Part shown: positions 16,701 to 24,799 of the stretch, piece by piece
How the letters are laid out: every line of letters begins with the position of its first letter
Numbering within the stretch: position 1 is the first letter of the stretch
NCBI GenBank assembly: GCA_012838685.1
Contig: DUOU01000156.1
Span: 1 to 27,776 of the forward strand
DNA length: 27,776 bases
Reading direction: 5' to 3'
DNA from: Bacteroidota bacterium
GTDB taxonomy: Bacteria > Bacteroidota > Bacteroidia > Bacteroidales > VadinHA17
Notes under the pieces: generated by a model
Seen by the model: the letters and a program-made list of their open reading frames with translations, nothing else
Database searches by the model: none
Told to the model about the DNA's origin: nothing
Position numbers and translations under genes: made by a program

Positions 16701-17054
16701 TTCGCCGTATTGAACAGTGAAATAAGGTGGCCCGTGATAAGGTATTTTGCCGGACATCCGCTGAAGTCAAATTTTCTGAACTCGTTGCAGGTTGTCGGTT
16801 TTGGCGATTTAGGTTCAGCCTGGGTCGGACCAACCCCATGGTCGGGCAAAAACGCTTACGATACCAAAACATACGAGAATGGGCCTATAAAGGTCGTTGT
16901 GGATTCAAACCATTCCCCCATTATTTGCGGTTTCGGTTTCGGCGCTAGGGCCCAGATAGCGGGATATTTCGTACGAGCTGACTGGTCATGGGGCATTGAC
17001 AACTACTATATACTGCCCCGTATGTTTTACCTCTCTTTCAGCAGGGATTTTTAG
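13785..17054 (+). CDS. large outer-membrane protein: pseudo-peptidase, TolB-like propeller and Omp85-like barrel
   Basis: With the ATG at 13785 the protein has 1089 residues and the signal peptide MGNIKKQISLILISLFTISA; the frame stays open upstream only through a TTG. Residues about 30-290 look like the peptidase-MA (gluzincin-like) region often annotated in Bacteroidota TolB-type proteins, with SIDIPNWFLRGLMNYVAFGW, but the zinc HExxH is absent (the aligned segment reads SITEIIVNEML, around residues 148-157), so it should be inactive. From about 300 to 590, WD40/PD40-type blades appear, for example VSPDGRYTAYITNDWGRRRI and YSPDGTRLVMSAV. About 600-690 is charged and helical. The last 400 residues are beta-rich, with YLGGVDNWMGY near 920 and a terminal YLSFSRDF, resembling Omp85/bacterial surface antigen barrels. 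A role in envelope assembly is plausible but not shown. Confidence 0.85.
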   Translation: MGNIKKQISLILISLFTISASGQFYDGMQMTFGKNRVQYYDYYWMYYRFEDFDCYFNEQGRELAQYTANYATKKLEEVEDFFDYSLEKRIIFIIYNKSAEYKQSNIGLESDMEDSYNTGGFSRIIDNKVSLYYESSHVDYQKQVAASITEIIVNEMLYDAETKNRISRSTSIDIPNWFLRGLMNYVAFGWDFQTEDRVKDGILSEKYKKINHLEYDDAEYAGQSFWRFIGKEYGDAIIPNIIYLTKVYKKIDKGFLYVTGKKLDELLDEWYEYYRNEYSDYQKIGKDIDNQIRKSKKEQIYQQVAVSPDGRYTAYITNDWGRRRIWLYDETTGKRSIIFRKEPKLEQEIDKSYPVMAWHPSSMILTFINEEKAGLKLYFSRIDEKSLESRNLLYFDKVLHFGYSPDGTRLVMSAVKNSMTDIYVHTIASATSEQITYDIADDLTPSFLAGEKDLIIFSSNRLSDTLYNNGDPLERVGLTFDLFTYDIAKKDRVVTRLAEGEYVDRLAATGTTTSDIRYLGNANGIINRYIASLDSTISYIDTATHYRYYIESRAVTDYERNIEDYSASANAGKIREIVYNQGRNILKNTKEIEDPTSDPKLTEYRLERTQMLHEADSLEQLRQWLVAEDRRRRDTLTKPIYEYFATNEPIDISHYIFEKEKQNYYDELWRKDYMDIDLDTGRLEFPQIQIYETAFYYNYMATQIDFSFLNSSYQIYSGGSGYYNPGVNMMSTIGTIDMFENYRITGGFRFSGNFDSNEYLLSLDNLKGKYDKQFVFHRQGYYSYSETSVYKTHTHNIYTSLSRPITPALAVKGTLKYRLDNQESLAYDMISLEEEGIRRHWVSAKAEVIYDDTRERSINIYYGTRFKIFGELYKELFAARSNMIVVGADFRNYIKIHRELIWANRFAASTSFGPTRLLYYLGGVDNWMGYLFNRSAPMYDTSIPVNTDINYGFQALATNMRGFSQNARNGTNFAVLNSEIRWPVIRYFAGHPLKSNFLNSLQVVGFGDLGSAWVGPTPWSGKNAYDTKTYENGPIKVVVDSNHSPIICGFGFGARAQIAGYFVRADWSWGIDNYYILPRMFYLSFSRDF

Positions 17055-17136
17055 CTGTTCTTTACTTGGCAATAGATGTTATAATCCGCGCCTTGAGCTT
17101 AATGGTATCCACGGAAGATGATTGATACTTCTAAAT

Positions 17137-17168
17137 ATTGATCAATTCAAATATGTTTTATATTTTTG
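17137..17168 (+). promoter_or_regulatory. promoter for the ferredoxin gene
   Basis: ATTG at 17137-17140 (close to the -33 TTTG) and TATTTTTG at 17161-17168 (exact -7 match) are separated by 20 bases. The predicted start is about 20 bases before the ferredoxin ATG. Confidence 0.55.
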
Positions 17169-17195
17169 CGTAGTTAAACAATAAATCGAAACGCG

Positions 17196-17363
17196 ATGGC
17201 TTATAAAATTAGTGACGAATGTATTGCTTGTGGAACTTGTATAGATGAATGTCCTGTTGGCGCGATATCTGAAGGCGATATCTATGTAATCGACGCTGAA
17301 ACCTGTACCGACTGCGGGACATGTGCCGACATTTGCCCCACCGAAGCTATACACCCGGAATAA
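17196..17363 (+). CDS. 2[4Fe-4S] ferredoxin (clostridial type)
   Basis: A 55-residue protein with two classic cluster motifs: CIACGTCIDECP at residues 9-20 and CTDCGTCADICP at 37-48, each CxxCxxCxxxCP, so it can hold two [4Fe-4S] clusters. It starts MAYKISDE and ends EAIHPE, close to small ferredoxins that I recall from anaerobic Bacteroidota. Such proteins carry low-potential electrons for pyruvate:ferredoxin oxidoreductase, hydrogenases and the Rnf complex, which suggests an anaerobic host. The gene has its own promoter candidate and a strong terminator, so it is a single-gene transcript. Confidence 0.95.
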   Translation: MAYKISDECIACGTCIDECPVGAISEGDIYVIDAETCTDCGTCADICPTEAIHPE

Positions 17364-17384
17364 CATTTTCCGGGAAAAAGGCAT

Positions 17385-17420
17385 AAACGGGGGCAGGTAA
17401 ACCTGCTCCCGTTTCTTTTT
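17385..17420 (+). terminator. intrinsic terminator after the ferredoxin gene
   Basis: A 13-base-pair stem, AAACGGGGGCAGG (17385-17397) with CCTGCTCCCGTTT (17402-17414), contains a single G-T wobble and closes a 4-base TAAA loop. CTTTTT follows. This is the clearest terminator in the window. Confidence 0.9.
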
Positions 17421-17487
17421 ATAAACATTCCGTTAATCGATATTTTCAGCCTTTCCGTCAAACAAAAACCGGTTTGTATGGATATTG

Positions 17488-17519
17488 TTTGCCAAATAAT
17501 CCGCCGGAAAATATTTTTG
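17488..17519 (+). promoter_or_regulatory. promoter for the tolC-macA-macB efflux operon
   Basis: TTTG at 17488-17491 and TATTTTTG at 17512-17519 are separated by exactly 20 bases, a full match to the Bacteroidota -33/-7 consensus. The leader to the ATG at 17623 would be about 98 bases. A second -7-like TAATTTTG at 17555-17562 lacks a partner. Confidence 0.7.
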
Positions 17520-17622
17520 TAACGTTAAAATACACTTTAGAATTTGGCATCTTATAATTTTGCTTGAGCGATATCTGTTTTTAATATCGGCATGCATTAA
17601 ATATCAAAAAACATGGCAAGAT

Positions 17623-18963
17623 ATGAACAAAAGAAAAACTTTGATCAGTAATCTTCCGGTACTGATCATAATAGCGTTCTCTCCTATCCTACAGGGACAG
17701 GAGAGTCATAAGTGGACCCTCAGGGAAGCCATTGATTATGCGCGGGAGAACAATATCCAGGTACAGAGCCAACAGATATCCAAGAGCCAATCGGAATTGG
17801 GTCTTGAACAGGCCAAGGCGGCGCTCTTCCCATCCCTGAGTTTTTCCAGTAACCAGAGCATAGGGTTCAGCAATACCTCCTCGTATAATGAGTTCAATGA
17901 GGCAACCGGTTCTTCAACCTATAATGGTTCCTATTCGCTGAATTCAGGAGTAACCCTCTTCGCGGGAGGCAAGCTCCGCAATAATATCAAACAAAAGGAG
18001 ATCCAGGATCAGGCTTCGGGATACGATGTTGAGCAGGCAAGAACAGATATAGAGGTGTCAGTTACACAGGCCTACCTGCAGATACTCTACTCCCACGAGT
18101 CGGTTAAAATTGCCGAACAGTCTGCTGAATTATCGAAGGCACAGGCAGAAAGAGCCCTGCATATGTACAATGCGGGATCAATTTCGAAAGCGGACCTTGC
18201 CTCGTTACAGGCACAAGCCGCTAACGACGAATACCAAATAATTTCGTCCCAAACCTCCCTATCATCGGCCAAGCTACAGTTAAAACAACTCCTGGAACTG
18301 GATATGGCGGAGAGCTTTGAGATCGATTTCCCGGAGATAAATGATAGTCAGGTATTGGCCTCGATACCCTCCCTCGAGACAGTCTACAATACCGCGCTAA
18401 GCGAACTTCCCCAGATGAAAAGCTCGGCCTTGAGCATTGAAGCGGCCGATATAGCCGTGGAGATAGCCAGGGCGGCGAAAATGCCCACGGTCTCCATGAG
18501 CGCCGGCGTATCAACAAGTTCGACAACAGCTTCACCCGATCTTCTGTTTGATCAGCTAAGCAATAAAATAAACGAAAATGTGGGGATAAACATCAATGTC
18601 CCAATTTTCAACGGCAAACAGGCCAAAATAAATGTCAACAACGCCAGGCAGCAGAGTTTGTCGGCCCGGCTACAAGATCAAAACACAAAAAAGAATCTTC
18701 TCAGTACCATTGAATCCCTTTACAATGACGCATTATCCGCTCAAAGCAAATATATCTCGGCGAACAAGAAACTCGATGCCGCTAAGATCAGCTACGATAT
18801 AGTGACGGAACAGTTCAACTCGGGACTCAAGAACACCGTTGAACTGATTACCGAACGGAACAATTACCTCAACGCCCAGGGGAACCAACTTCAGGCCAAG
18901 TACCAGGCCGTACTGGCTCTTAAACTGCTCAATGTTTACCAGAATCAGCCGGTTACATTATAA
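17623..18963 (+). CDS. TolC-family outer-membrane efflux protein
   Basis: This is the outer-membrane channel of a tripartite efflux or export pump. The ATG at 17623 gives 446 residues with a signal peptide (MNKRKTLISNLPVLIIIAFS, cleavage near the LQGQ at 23-26); the TTG at 17560 would add 21 residues ahead of it. The two-fold TolC repeat is visible. Each half has a long Ala/Gln/Glu-rich helical hairpin (for example AEQSAELSKAQAERALHMYN, then LDAAKISYDIVTEQFNSG) followed by strands such as YSLNSGVTLFAGGKLRN in the first half and NVGININVPIFNGKQAKIN in the second. The motif VPIFNGG/K before the second hairpin is typical. It is first in an operon with the adaptor, ATPase and permease. Confidence 0.93.
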   Translation: MNKRKTLISNLPVLIIIAFSPILQGQESHKWTLREAIDYARENNIQVQSQQISKSQSELGLEQAKAALFPSLSFSSNQSIGFSNTSSYNEFNEATGSSTYNGSYSLNSGVTLFAGGKLRNNIKQKEIQDQASGYDVEQARTDIEVSVTQAYLQILYSHESVKIAEQSAELSKAQAERALHMYNAGSISKADLASLQAQAANDEYQIISSQTSLSSAKLQLKQLLELDMAESFEIDFPEINDSQVLASIPSLETVYNTALSELPQMKSSALSIEAADIAVEIARAAKMPTVSMSAGVSTSSTTASPDLLFDQLSNKINENVGININVPIFNGKQAKINVNNARQQSLSARLQDQNTKKNLLSTIESLYNDALSAQSKYISANKKLDAAKISYDIVTEQFNSGLKNTVELITERNNYLNAQGNQLQAKYQAVLALKLLNVYQNQPVTL

Positions 18964-19086
18964 AATTATATATAAACAAAACCAAACAGATGAAACCCAC
19001 ATTATTGAATTCGAACGCGAACACGCAATGAATATAATTTTCAATTGTGCGCGGTTCCATCATACCATTAAAATCAAAATTATATT

Positions 19087-20241
19087 ATGATGAAAAAAAG
19101 TACCTACATAATAATTGGAACAACATTGGCGGCTTTATTGGTATTCATCCTTATTCCAAAAAACAACAGGGCCGCGGATCTCTCCTATGAGACCACAAAT
19201 GTGGCGATATCAACCATTTCCAACAGCGTCACGGCCACCGGAACGGTGAAACCCATCAAACAGGTTGAGGTCGGCACCCAGGTTTCGGGAATAATCGACA
19301 AGATTTATGTCGATTTCAACTCCGAGGTCAAGGCTGGCCAGCTTTTGGCCGAACTCGACAAATCTGTGCTGCAGATGGATCTTGAAGCCTCAAGGGCAAA
19401 TCTCAATTCGGCCAAGATAGAGTATGACTACCAGACAATCAACTACAATAGAATCAAAGGATTGTATGAAAAAGGGCTGGTAAGTGATTCAGAATATGAG
19501 TCAGCTGAATATCAATACGCCAAGGCAAACACATCCTATCTCCAGGCACAGGCAAACAGCAAAAAAGCGGAAAGAAACATAGGTTACGCGACCATCTACT
19601 CTCCCATCAACGGCGTTGTGCTTTCAAGAGCGGTCGATGAAGGACAGACCGTGGCTTCGGGATTCAGCACCCCTACCCTGTTTACCATTGCGAACGATCT
19701 GACCAAGATGCAGGTTGTCGCCAATGTCGATGAAGCGGATATTGGGGAGGTAAAAGAGGGGCAAAAAGTGGAGTTCACTGTTGATGCCTTTCCCGGGATG
19801 ACTTTTGAAGGCACAGTGTTGCAGGTACGGCTTCAGGCTTCAACAACATCCAATGTGGTGACTTATGAGGTTATAATTGACGCCCCGAATCCCGAACTCA
19901 AGCTGATGCCCGGACTTACCGCCAACGTAACCATACAGACCCTCGAAAAAACCAATATTGTTACTGTCCCCGTAAGAGCGCTCAGGTTTACCCCCGAAGG
20001 TTATGAGGGCACTATTCCGAAAAAATGTGTGTGGAGACTGGACGAAGAGGGCAAGGTTGAACCGATTGAAGTGGTAACCGGATCGTCCGATGGCATCAAT
20101 ACTGAAATAATTTCCGGAGTCAAGGCGGGTGACGAGATAATCACAGGTATTCAAACCGCCCCTGTAGCGCGAGCTTCCAAAAGGATTTCAGTGACAATGG
20201 GTCCGGGAGGAAACAGGAGCAACAACTCAAATGAGCAATAA
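19087..20241 (+). CDS. MacA-like periplasmic adaptor (HlyD/RND MFP family)
   Basis: This membrane fusion protein bridges the MacB-type permease and the TolC channel. Its 384 residues begin with a membrane anchor at about 6-24 (YIIIGTTLAALLVFILIP). Next come the first lipoyl half (VGTQVSGIIDKIYVDFNSEV), a coiled-coil hairpin at about 100-160 rich in Ala, Lys and Glu, the second lipoyl half (YATIYSPINGVVLSRAVDEG), a beta-barrel domain (MQVVANVDEADIGEVKEGQK) and a membrane-proximal domain ending in GVKAGDEIITG. These blocks are in MacA order. It starts 123 bases after the TolC gene with an ATGATG; I take the first ATG. No transcription stop is visible between them. Confidence 0.93.
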   Translation: MMKKSTYIIIGTTLAALLVFILIPKNNRAADLSYETTNVAISTISNSVTATGTVKPIKQVEVGTQVSGIIDKIYVDFNSEVKAGQLLAELDKSVLQMDLEASRANLNSAKIEYDYQTINYNRIKGLYEKGLVSDSEYESAEYQYAKANTSYLQAQANSKKAERNIGYATIYSPINGVVLSRAVDEGQTVASGFSTPTLFTIANDLTKMQVVANVDEADIGEVKEGQKVEFTVDAFPGMTFEGTVLQVRLQASTTSNVVTYEVIIDAPNPELKLMPGLTANVTIQTLEKTNIVTVPVRALRFTPEGYEGTIPKKCVWRLDEEGKVEPIEVVTGSSDGINTEIISGVKAGDEIITGIQTAPVARASKRISVTMGPGGNRSNNSNEQ

Positions 20242-20292
20242 TTGGACGCTATTGGGGCTTCCTGAAAAGAGTTATTAAAAGCATTGAAGAAG

Positions 20293-21060
20293 ATGAACGA
20301 GATAATTAAAGTCGACAATCTCTGCCGAGACTTCAAGGTAGGAGAAGAGGTTGTCCATGCGCTGAGGAACATTACTTTTACCATCAACAAAGGAGAGTTC
20401 ATTACCATCATGGGGGCGAGCGGATCAGGAAAATCGACATTACTTAATATTCTGGGTTGCCTTGACGTGGCAACATCGGGAGAGTATTACCTCGACGGTG
20501 TTTCGGTGAGAAAGATGGATCGCAATAAAAGAGCCACCCTAAGGAACCGAAAGATAGGTTTCGTGTTCCAGTCATATAACCTACTCCCGAAAACCACCGC
20601 TATAGAGAATGTGGAACTTCCCTTGCTCTACAATAAAAACATTACCTCAACCCAGAGCAGGCAGAAATCTATCGAAGCCCTGACAGAGGTTGGGTTAGCC
20701 GACAGGCTCTACCACCGATCCAACCAGATGTCCGGTGGCCAGCAACAGCGCGTCGCGATTGCCAGAGCTTTGGTAAACGATCCCGTGATAATTCTGGCCG
20801 ACGAGGCGACCGGTAACCTGGATTCGCGCACATCCTACGAGATACTGGCTCTCTTCCAAAAACTCCACAAGGAGGGCAAAACAATAATATTTGTCACACA
20901 CAACCCTGAAATAGCCTCTTTCAGCGGCAGGACAATGGTGTTGAAAGACGGCAGGGTTATACATGACACCCCAAACATGAAAATAGCTTCGGCAAAAGCT
21001 GTACTTGACACATTGCCCGTAGAAGAAGAGGAGGAAGATATTGCCCGACACATCGTATAA
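20293..21060 (+). CDS. MacB/LolD-type ABC transporter ATP-binding protein
   Basis: The cytoplasmic ATPase for the permease encoded next. The ATG at 20293 gives 255 residues; a TTG nine bases earlier is less likely. Motifs are Walker A GASGSGKST (41-49), Q-loop FVFQSYNLLP near 90-99, signature MSGGQQQRVAIARAL from 146, Walker B VIILADEAT with Asp170-Glu171, and switch histidine in FVTHNPE. These match the LolD/MacB/FtsE subgroup rather than importers. A C-terminal acidic tail of about 30 residues (VEEEEEDIARHIV at the end) is an addition to the core. Unlike enterobacterial MacB, ATPase and permease are separate polypeptides, as is common outside Proteobacteria. The gap to the permease gene is 12 bases. 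Confidence 0.94.
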   Translation: MNEIIKVDNLCRDFKVGEEVVHALRNITFTINKGEFITIMGASGSGKSTLLNILGCLDVATSGEYYLDGVSVRKMDRNKRATLRNRKIGFVFQSYNLLPKTTAIENVELPLLYNKNITSTQSRQKSIEALTEVGLADRLYHRSNQMSGGQQQRVAIARALVNDPVIILADEATGNLDSRTSYEILALFQKLHKEGKTIIFVTHNPEIASFSGRTMVLKDGRVIHDTPNMKIASAKAVLDTLPVEEEEEDIARHIV

Positions 21061-21072
21061 AAAGAACAAAAA

Positions 21073-22296
21073 ATGAGATACAGTAATTTGATCAAAATTG
21101 CCCTCAAAGCGCTCGCTAACAACAAGACAAGAGCGTTGCTCACAATGCTGGGTATTATCATTGGAATCATGTCGGTTATAGTGATCCTGGCGTTAGGTAG
21201 CGGAGCCAAGGAAAGCATAAAAGATCAGATAGGGACCATGGGCTCCTCAGATATGATAATGATAATGCCCTATATGGGACAAGAGGGAGGAGTCACGCAA
21301 AGCGCCTCCAATATGCAATCATTGAAGAGAGAAGATTACGAATCTTTACTGAACGATGCCAAATTCCTCAAAGCTGTATCACCTGTAGTTACAACCGGAG
21401 GCCAGGCAATTAGCGGCTCGAATAACACGCCAACTACAATGTACGGGGTAAGTCCGTCATATCTCGGTATACGCAACATAAATGTCTCCTCCGGGGCTAT
21501 CTTCGGCGACGATGATGTGAGCAGGGCAACAAAAGTGTGCCTGCTGGGCAGGACCGTAGCGGACAACCTCTTCCCAGATGGCGAGGATCCTCTTGGAAAA
21601 ACCATCCGTTTCAACTCCACACCAATGAAAGTTGTCGGTCTCCTCGAATCCAAGGGAGCCAGTTCAGTGGGACAGGATCAGGACGATATGATTATCGCTC
21701 CATTCACAACCGTACAAAAAAGGTTTTTGGCGATAAACCATCTCCATAGCATATACGCATCAACGGTCTCCGAAGAATATACCAATGAGGCTATGGCCGA
21801 AATAAAGGAAATACTGAGGAGAAACCACAAGATATTGGAAGGCAATGATGACGATTTCCAGTTGATGTCCATGGAAGAGGTGATGGGCACGATCGATTCC
21901 GTAACCGGGCTTCTCACGACCCTGCTCGCGTGTATCGCCGGAATATCGCTGCTGGTCGGCGGCATCGGGATCATGAACATAATGTATGTCTCCGTTACGG
22001 AGAGAATAAAGGAGATTGGGCTAAGGATGTCGATTGGCGCCAAGGGTATCCATATCCTTATACAGTTCCTGATAGAAGCGGTAATAATCAGTCTGCTTGG
22101 AGGTTTGATAGGAATTATTCTCGGTTGGGCCGTCTCCGCGATAGCCGGACTGTTTCTGGACATGAACACAGTCATACAGCCTTCATCGGTAATAATATCA
22201 TTCGCTATATGCACTCTCACCGGCATTTTCTTCGGATGGTATCCCGCCAAAAAAGCGGCCAACCTCAATCCGATAGATGCCATCAGATATGAATAG
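21073..22296 (+). CDS. MacB-type ABC transporter permease (FtsX-like)
   Basis: The membrane half of a type VII (mechanotransmission) ABC transporter, 407 residues. It has one N-terminal helix (about 20-42, LLTMLGIIIGIMSVIVILAL), a large periplasmic MacB_PCD domain of about 240 residues, and three C-terminal helices that begin with LLACIAGISLLVGGIGIMNI. The ERIKEIGLRMSIGAK coupling loop and the terminal ANLNPIDAIRYE are hallmarks of the family. With its ATPase, adaptor and TolC partner it should move a periplasmic substrate (peptide, siderophore, antibiotic or lipid) outward; the substrate cannot be inferred. It is the last gene of the four-gene operon. Confidence 0.94.
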   Translation: MRYSNLIKIALKALANNKTRALLTMLGIIIGIMSVIVILALGSGAKESIKDQIGTMGSSDMIMIMPYMGQEGGVTQSASNMQSLKREDYESLLNDAKFLKAVSPVVTTGGQAISGSNNTPTTMYGVSPSYLGIRNINVSSGAIFGDDDVSRATKVCLLGRTVADNLFPDGEDPLGKTIRFNSTPMKVVGLLESKGASSVGQDQDDMIIAPFTTVQKRFLAINHLHSIYASTVSEEYTNEAMAEIKEILRRNHKILEGNDDDFQLMSMEEVMGTIDSVTGLLTTLLACIAGISLLVGGIGIMNIMYVSVTERIKEIGLRMSIGAKGIHILIQFLIEAVIISLLGGLIGIILGWAVSAIAGLFLDMNTVIQPSSVIISFAICTLTGIFFGWYPAKKAANLNPIDAIRYE

Positions 22297-22419
22297 AACC
22301 AAACAAAAAAACGGTATAATCCTTTACAAAAAAGAGCAACAATATCTTATAAATATTTAACCGATTTGTTTAAATTTATGAAATCAATAAAAACCTTATA
22401 ACTATCTAAATTCAAGAAG

Positions 22420-22812
22420 ATGAAAAAAATGACAATTTTTCTGGCAGTAGCGTTTGCCTTGATATGCGCTTCCACGGGCCTCCAGGCCCAGAAAGCTTTG
22501 ACGGGAACCGAATATTTTAGCGGGTTCTGGATTGTTAGCGTCGAAATGGCGCCGGAATATTCCTTTATGGCCTCTTTCTACACCAATGAGGAGAAAAAAT
22601 TTGTGGGAAGCGTCAGTGGAAGCGATGGCAGCTTTCAAATGCTCGACAACGTGAAAGTGGAAGGAAATCTCCTTACCGCCTCAATCTACAATCCGGAGAT
22701 GGGAACTATCAATATCAGGATCGAGAAAAAAGATGAAGATAACGCTACGGGTAATATAATGGATGGCTCATCAGCCATTATCTGTAAGCGTTATGTTCCG
22801 GAAAAAAATTAA
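22420..22812 (+). CDS. small secreted protein of unknown function
   Basis: I do not recognise this 130-residue protein. It has a signal peptide, MKKMTIFLAVAFALICASTG, with likely cleavage after LQAQ near residue 24. The mature part is about 106 residues, rich in alternating hydrophobic strands (FWIVSVEMAPEYSFMASFY, KFVGSVSGSDGSFQ, NLLTASIYN, GTINIRIEKKD), suggesting a compact beta-barrel or lipocalin-like fold. It has one cysteine near the C-terminus (IICKRYVPEKN) and no lipobox. It lies 123 bases after the permease gene and 103 bases before the kinase gene on the same strand, so it may belong functionally with the efflux system or the two-component pair; no promoter match separates it clearly. 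Confidence 0.75.
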   Translation: MKKMTIFLAVAFALICASTGLQAQKALTGTEYFSGFWIVSVEMAPEYSFMASFYTNEEKKFVGSVSGSDGSFQMLDNVKVEGNLLTASIYNPEMGTINIRIEKKDEDNATGNIMDGSSAIICKRYVPEKN

Positions 22813-22915
22813 AAATCGATACCGTTTCCAATCTGTTCAAAATAGCGAATTAGTGGGTAAAACACGGAATACCGGCCTGCTCTCGATGTTCCGGAATCTT
22901 TGAACTTTACGGCTT

Positions 22916-23956
22916 ATGGCACATATTGACCGATTCGACAAAAGGACCAATCGCGCGGTGATAACGATTAATATTGTCGCCGTAATACTTTTTTTATGCC
23001 TGCCCCTGCTCTTTACACCCCTCGATAATGCCAAAGAATTATTCAATATATATATAAGGATTTTATCCTCTATTTTCCCTATTCTGTTTGTTTTCTATTT
23101 TAACTTCTACTTTTTGATAGCCCATTTGCTTTTCAAAAGGCGCTGGAAATGGTACATATTATCCAATATTATTGTTTCGGCACTGATATCGTCGATTTCG
23201 ATTATCGTTTACAAATTGTTTCCGGACAGTTTCAAGGATTTATACGATATACCAAAGGCAATATTTTTTGGCAGGGATCTCTTTTTGGTGATCATAACCG
23301 CGACCCTGGCCGTGGCCATCAGGATGACGATTGAATGGTACAGGACAGAGAACGCCAAGGCGAAACTTGAGGCGGCAGCAAGCCAGGCAGAACTGAAAAA
23401 TCTAAAAAGCCAGCTCAATCCCCATTTTCTGTTCAATACGCTTAACAACATCTACTCACTTATCGCGATCGACAGAGATAAGGCCCAACATTCCGTTCTG
23501 GGTATCAGCAAGATATTGCGGTATGTATTGTACGACAACAACCAAGACAAAGTACCGCTCCACAAAGAACTGCTTTTCACGAAAAGCTATATAGAACTGA
23601 TGTCATTGCGACTGACAGAAAAAACAGATGTAATAACAGATATTACTGAAGAGACCGACGGAACCATGATAGCTCCGCTTATGTTCATATCCCTTATAGA
23701 GAATGCCTTCAAACATGGCGTATCGCATGAGGAACATTCATTTATTGATATAAATATACGGTTGGCGGACAACAAGGTAATCTGTACAGTTAAAAACAGC
23801 TATTTTCCAAAGAGTCAAAACGACTATAGCGGCTCAGGCATCGGCATTGCCAACCTCAAGCGTCGTTTGGAACTTCTGTATCCCAAAAAACATAAATATG
23901 AGATCTCCATGACCGAAAAAATTTACTCATCAACTTTAATAATTGAAACCGACTGA
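22916..23956 (+). CDS. LytS/YehU-family sensor histidine kinase
   Basis: A 346-residue membrane kinase with four hydrophobic segments at about 15-36, 45-73, 78-99 and 118-140 and almost no extracytoplasmic domain, so it probably senses a membrane signal. A short coiled region (141-165) leads to the His_kinase motif LKSQLNPHFLFNTLNNIYSL with the phosphoacceptor His170. The ATPase domain shows the N box IENAFKHG (Asn263) and the G box GSGIGIANLKRRL. The ATG at 22916 is used. Its TGA is 2 bases before the response regulator ATG, so the two are one transcript. Confidence 0.94.
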   Translation: MAHIDRFDKRTNRAVITINIVAVILFLCLPLLFTPLDNAKELFNIYIRILSSIFPILFVFYFNFYFLIAHLLFKRRWKWYILSNIIVSALISSISIIVYKLFPDSFKDLYDIPKAIFFGRDLFLVIITATLAVAIRMTIEWYRTENAKAKLEAAASQAELKNLKSQLNPHFLFNTLNNIYSLIAIDRDKAQHSVLGISKILRYVLYDNNQDKVPLHKELLFTKSYIELMSLRLTEKTDVITDITEETDGTMIAPLMFISLIENAFKHGVSHEEHSFIDINIRLADNKVICTVKNSYFPKSQNDYSGSGIGIANLKRRLELLYPKKHKYEISMTEKIYSSTLIIETD

Positions 23957-23958
23957 CA

Positions 23959-24678
23959 ATGGAACTTAAATGCGTGATAGTGGACGATGAACCCCTGGCG
24001 CTCAACCTGCTTGAGGATTACATCAAACGGACGCCCTTTTTGAAACTGGTTGCCCGATGCGGTAGTGGCGTGGAGGCGCTCAGAGCAATAAACGAAAACG
24101 ATGTCGATCTGGCGTTCATAGACATCCAGATGCCCGGTCTTAACGGTCTGGAACTATCGAAAATGGTGGAAGATTGCGCTATTGTCTTCACCACGGCTTT
24201 CGAACAGTACGCTATCGAAGGTTTCAAGGTAAACGCTATCGATTATCTGTTGAAACCCTTCAGCTACGCCGAGTTTCTTGTGGCCGCCAACAAAGCCCTG
24301 AAACAGATAGAAATCGTACGTGCCGCTAAAACCGGATCGTATCCCCCGACTCCCGTCAACATCGTCGTGAAAGCCGGTTATCGGCAGCAGATCATAAACA
24401 CTAACGAGATACTTTACGTTGAAGGGGTACGCGACTATATAAAGATAAATATGGAAGACGGAACTAACATACAGACCCTTATGAGCCTGAAAGCCGCCGA
24501 AGAGATGCTCCCAGAAAAAAATTTCATCAGAGTCCACAGATCTTTTATCGTCAACATCGACAAGGTAAAAACCATAGAGCGCAACAACATAGTCTTCGGC
24601 AAACAGTACATACCTATTTCGGATTCTTACCGCGACAACTTCAACAGGCTTTTCTCCAGTAAAACCATCAACTGGTAA
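23959..24678 (+). CDS. LytTR-family response regulator
   Basis: This 239-residue regulator has a receiver domain (about 3-120) with the acidic pair Asp9-Asp10, phosphoacceptor Asp55 (AFIDIQMPGLNG), Thr78/Thr79 region VFTTAFE, and Lys99 (YLLKPF). The C-terminal LytTR DNA-binding domain spans about 132-235, recognised by ILYVEGVRDYIKINMEDG, FIRVHRSFIVNIDKVKTIER and YIPISDSYRDNF. LytTR proteins bind two short direct repeats about one helical turn apart. Partner kinase is the gene just upstream. Targets are not evident; the efflux operon upstream and the CarboxypepD/GH3 pair downstream are the nearest candidates. Confidence 0.95.
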   Translation: MELKCVIVDDEPLALNLLEDYIKRTPFLKLVARCGSGVEALRAINENDVDLAFIDIQMPGLNGLELSKMVEDCAIVFTTAFEQYAIEGFKVNAIDYLLKPFSYAEFLVAANKALKQIEIVRAAKTGSYPPTPVNIVVKAGYRQQIINTNEILYVEGVRDYIKINMEDGTNIQTLMSLKAAEEMLPEKNFIRVHRSFIVNIDKVKTIERNNIVFGKQYIPISDSYRDNFNRLFSSKTINW

Positions 24679-24799
24679 AGTGGTTCACCAAATATAAAAA
24701 TGATCCCGATTTTAAATTTTAATTTACTCACTGCACTGGGTTCAATTATTTTAAATATCCCCCACAAAAACAGGACTTGGCACATATTTTGATGTATTA

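Noticed and set aside
18990..19031. 13-residue open frame between the TolC and MacA-like genes
   Set aside because: Too short and unlike any known peptide; no separate signal supports translation.
21678..22283. 201-residue open frame antisense to the MacB-type permease
   Set aside because: It is the mirror of a strongly supported family gene; its composition (many Ile, Pro, Ser) is what a reversed membrane-protein frame gives.
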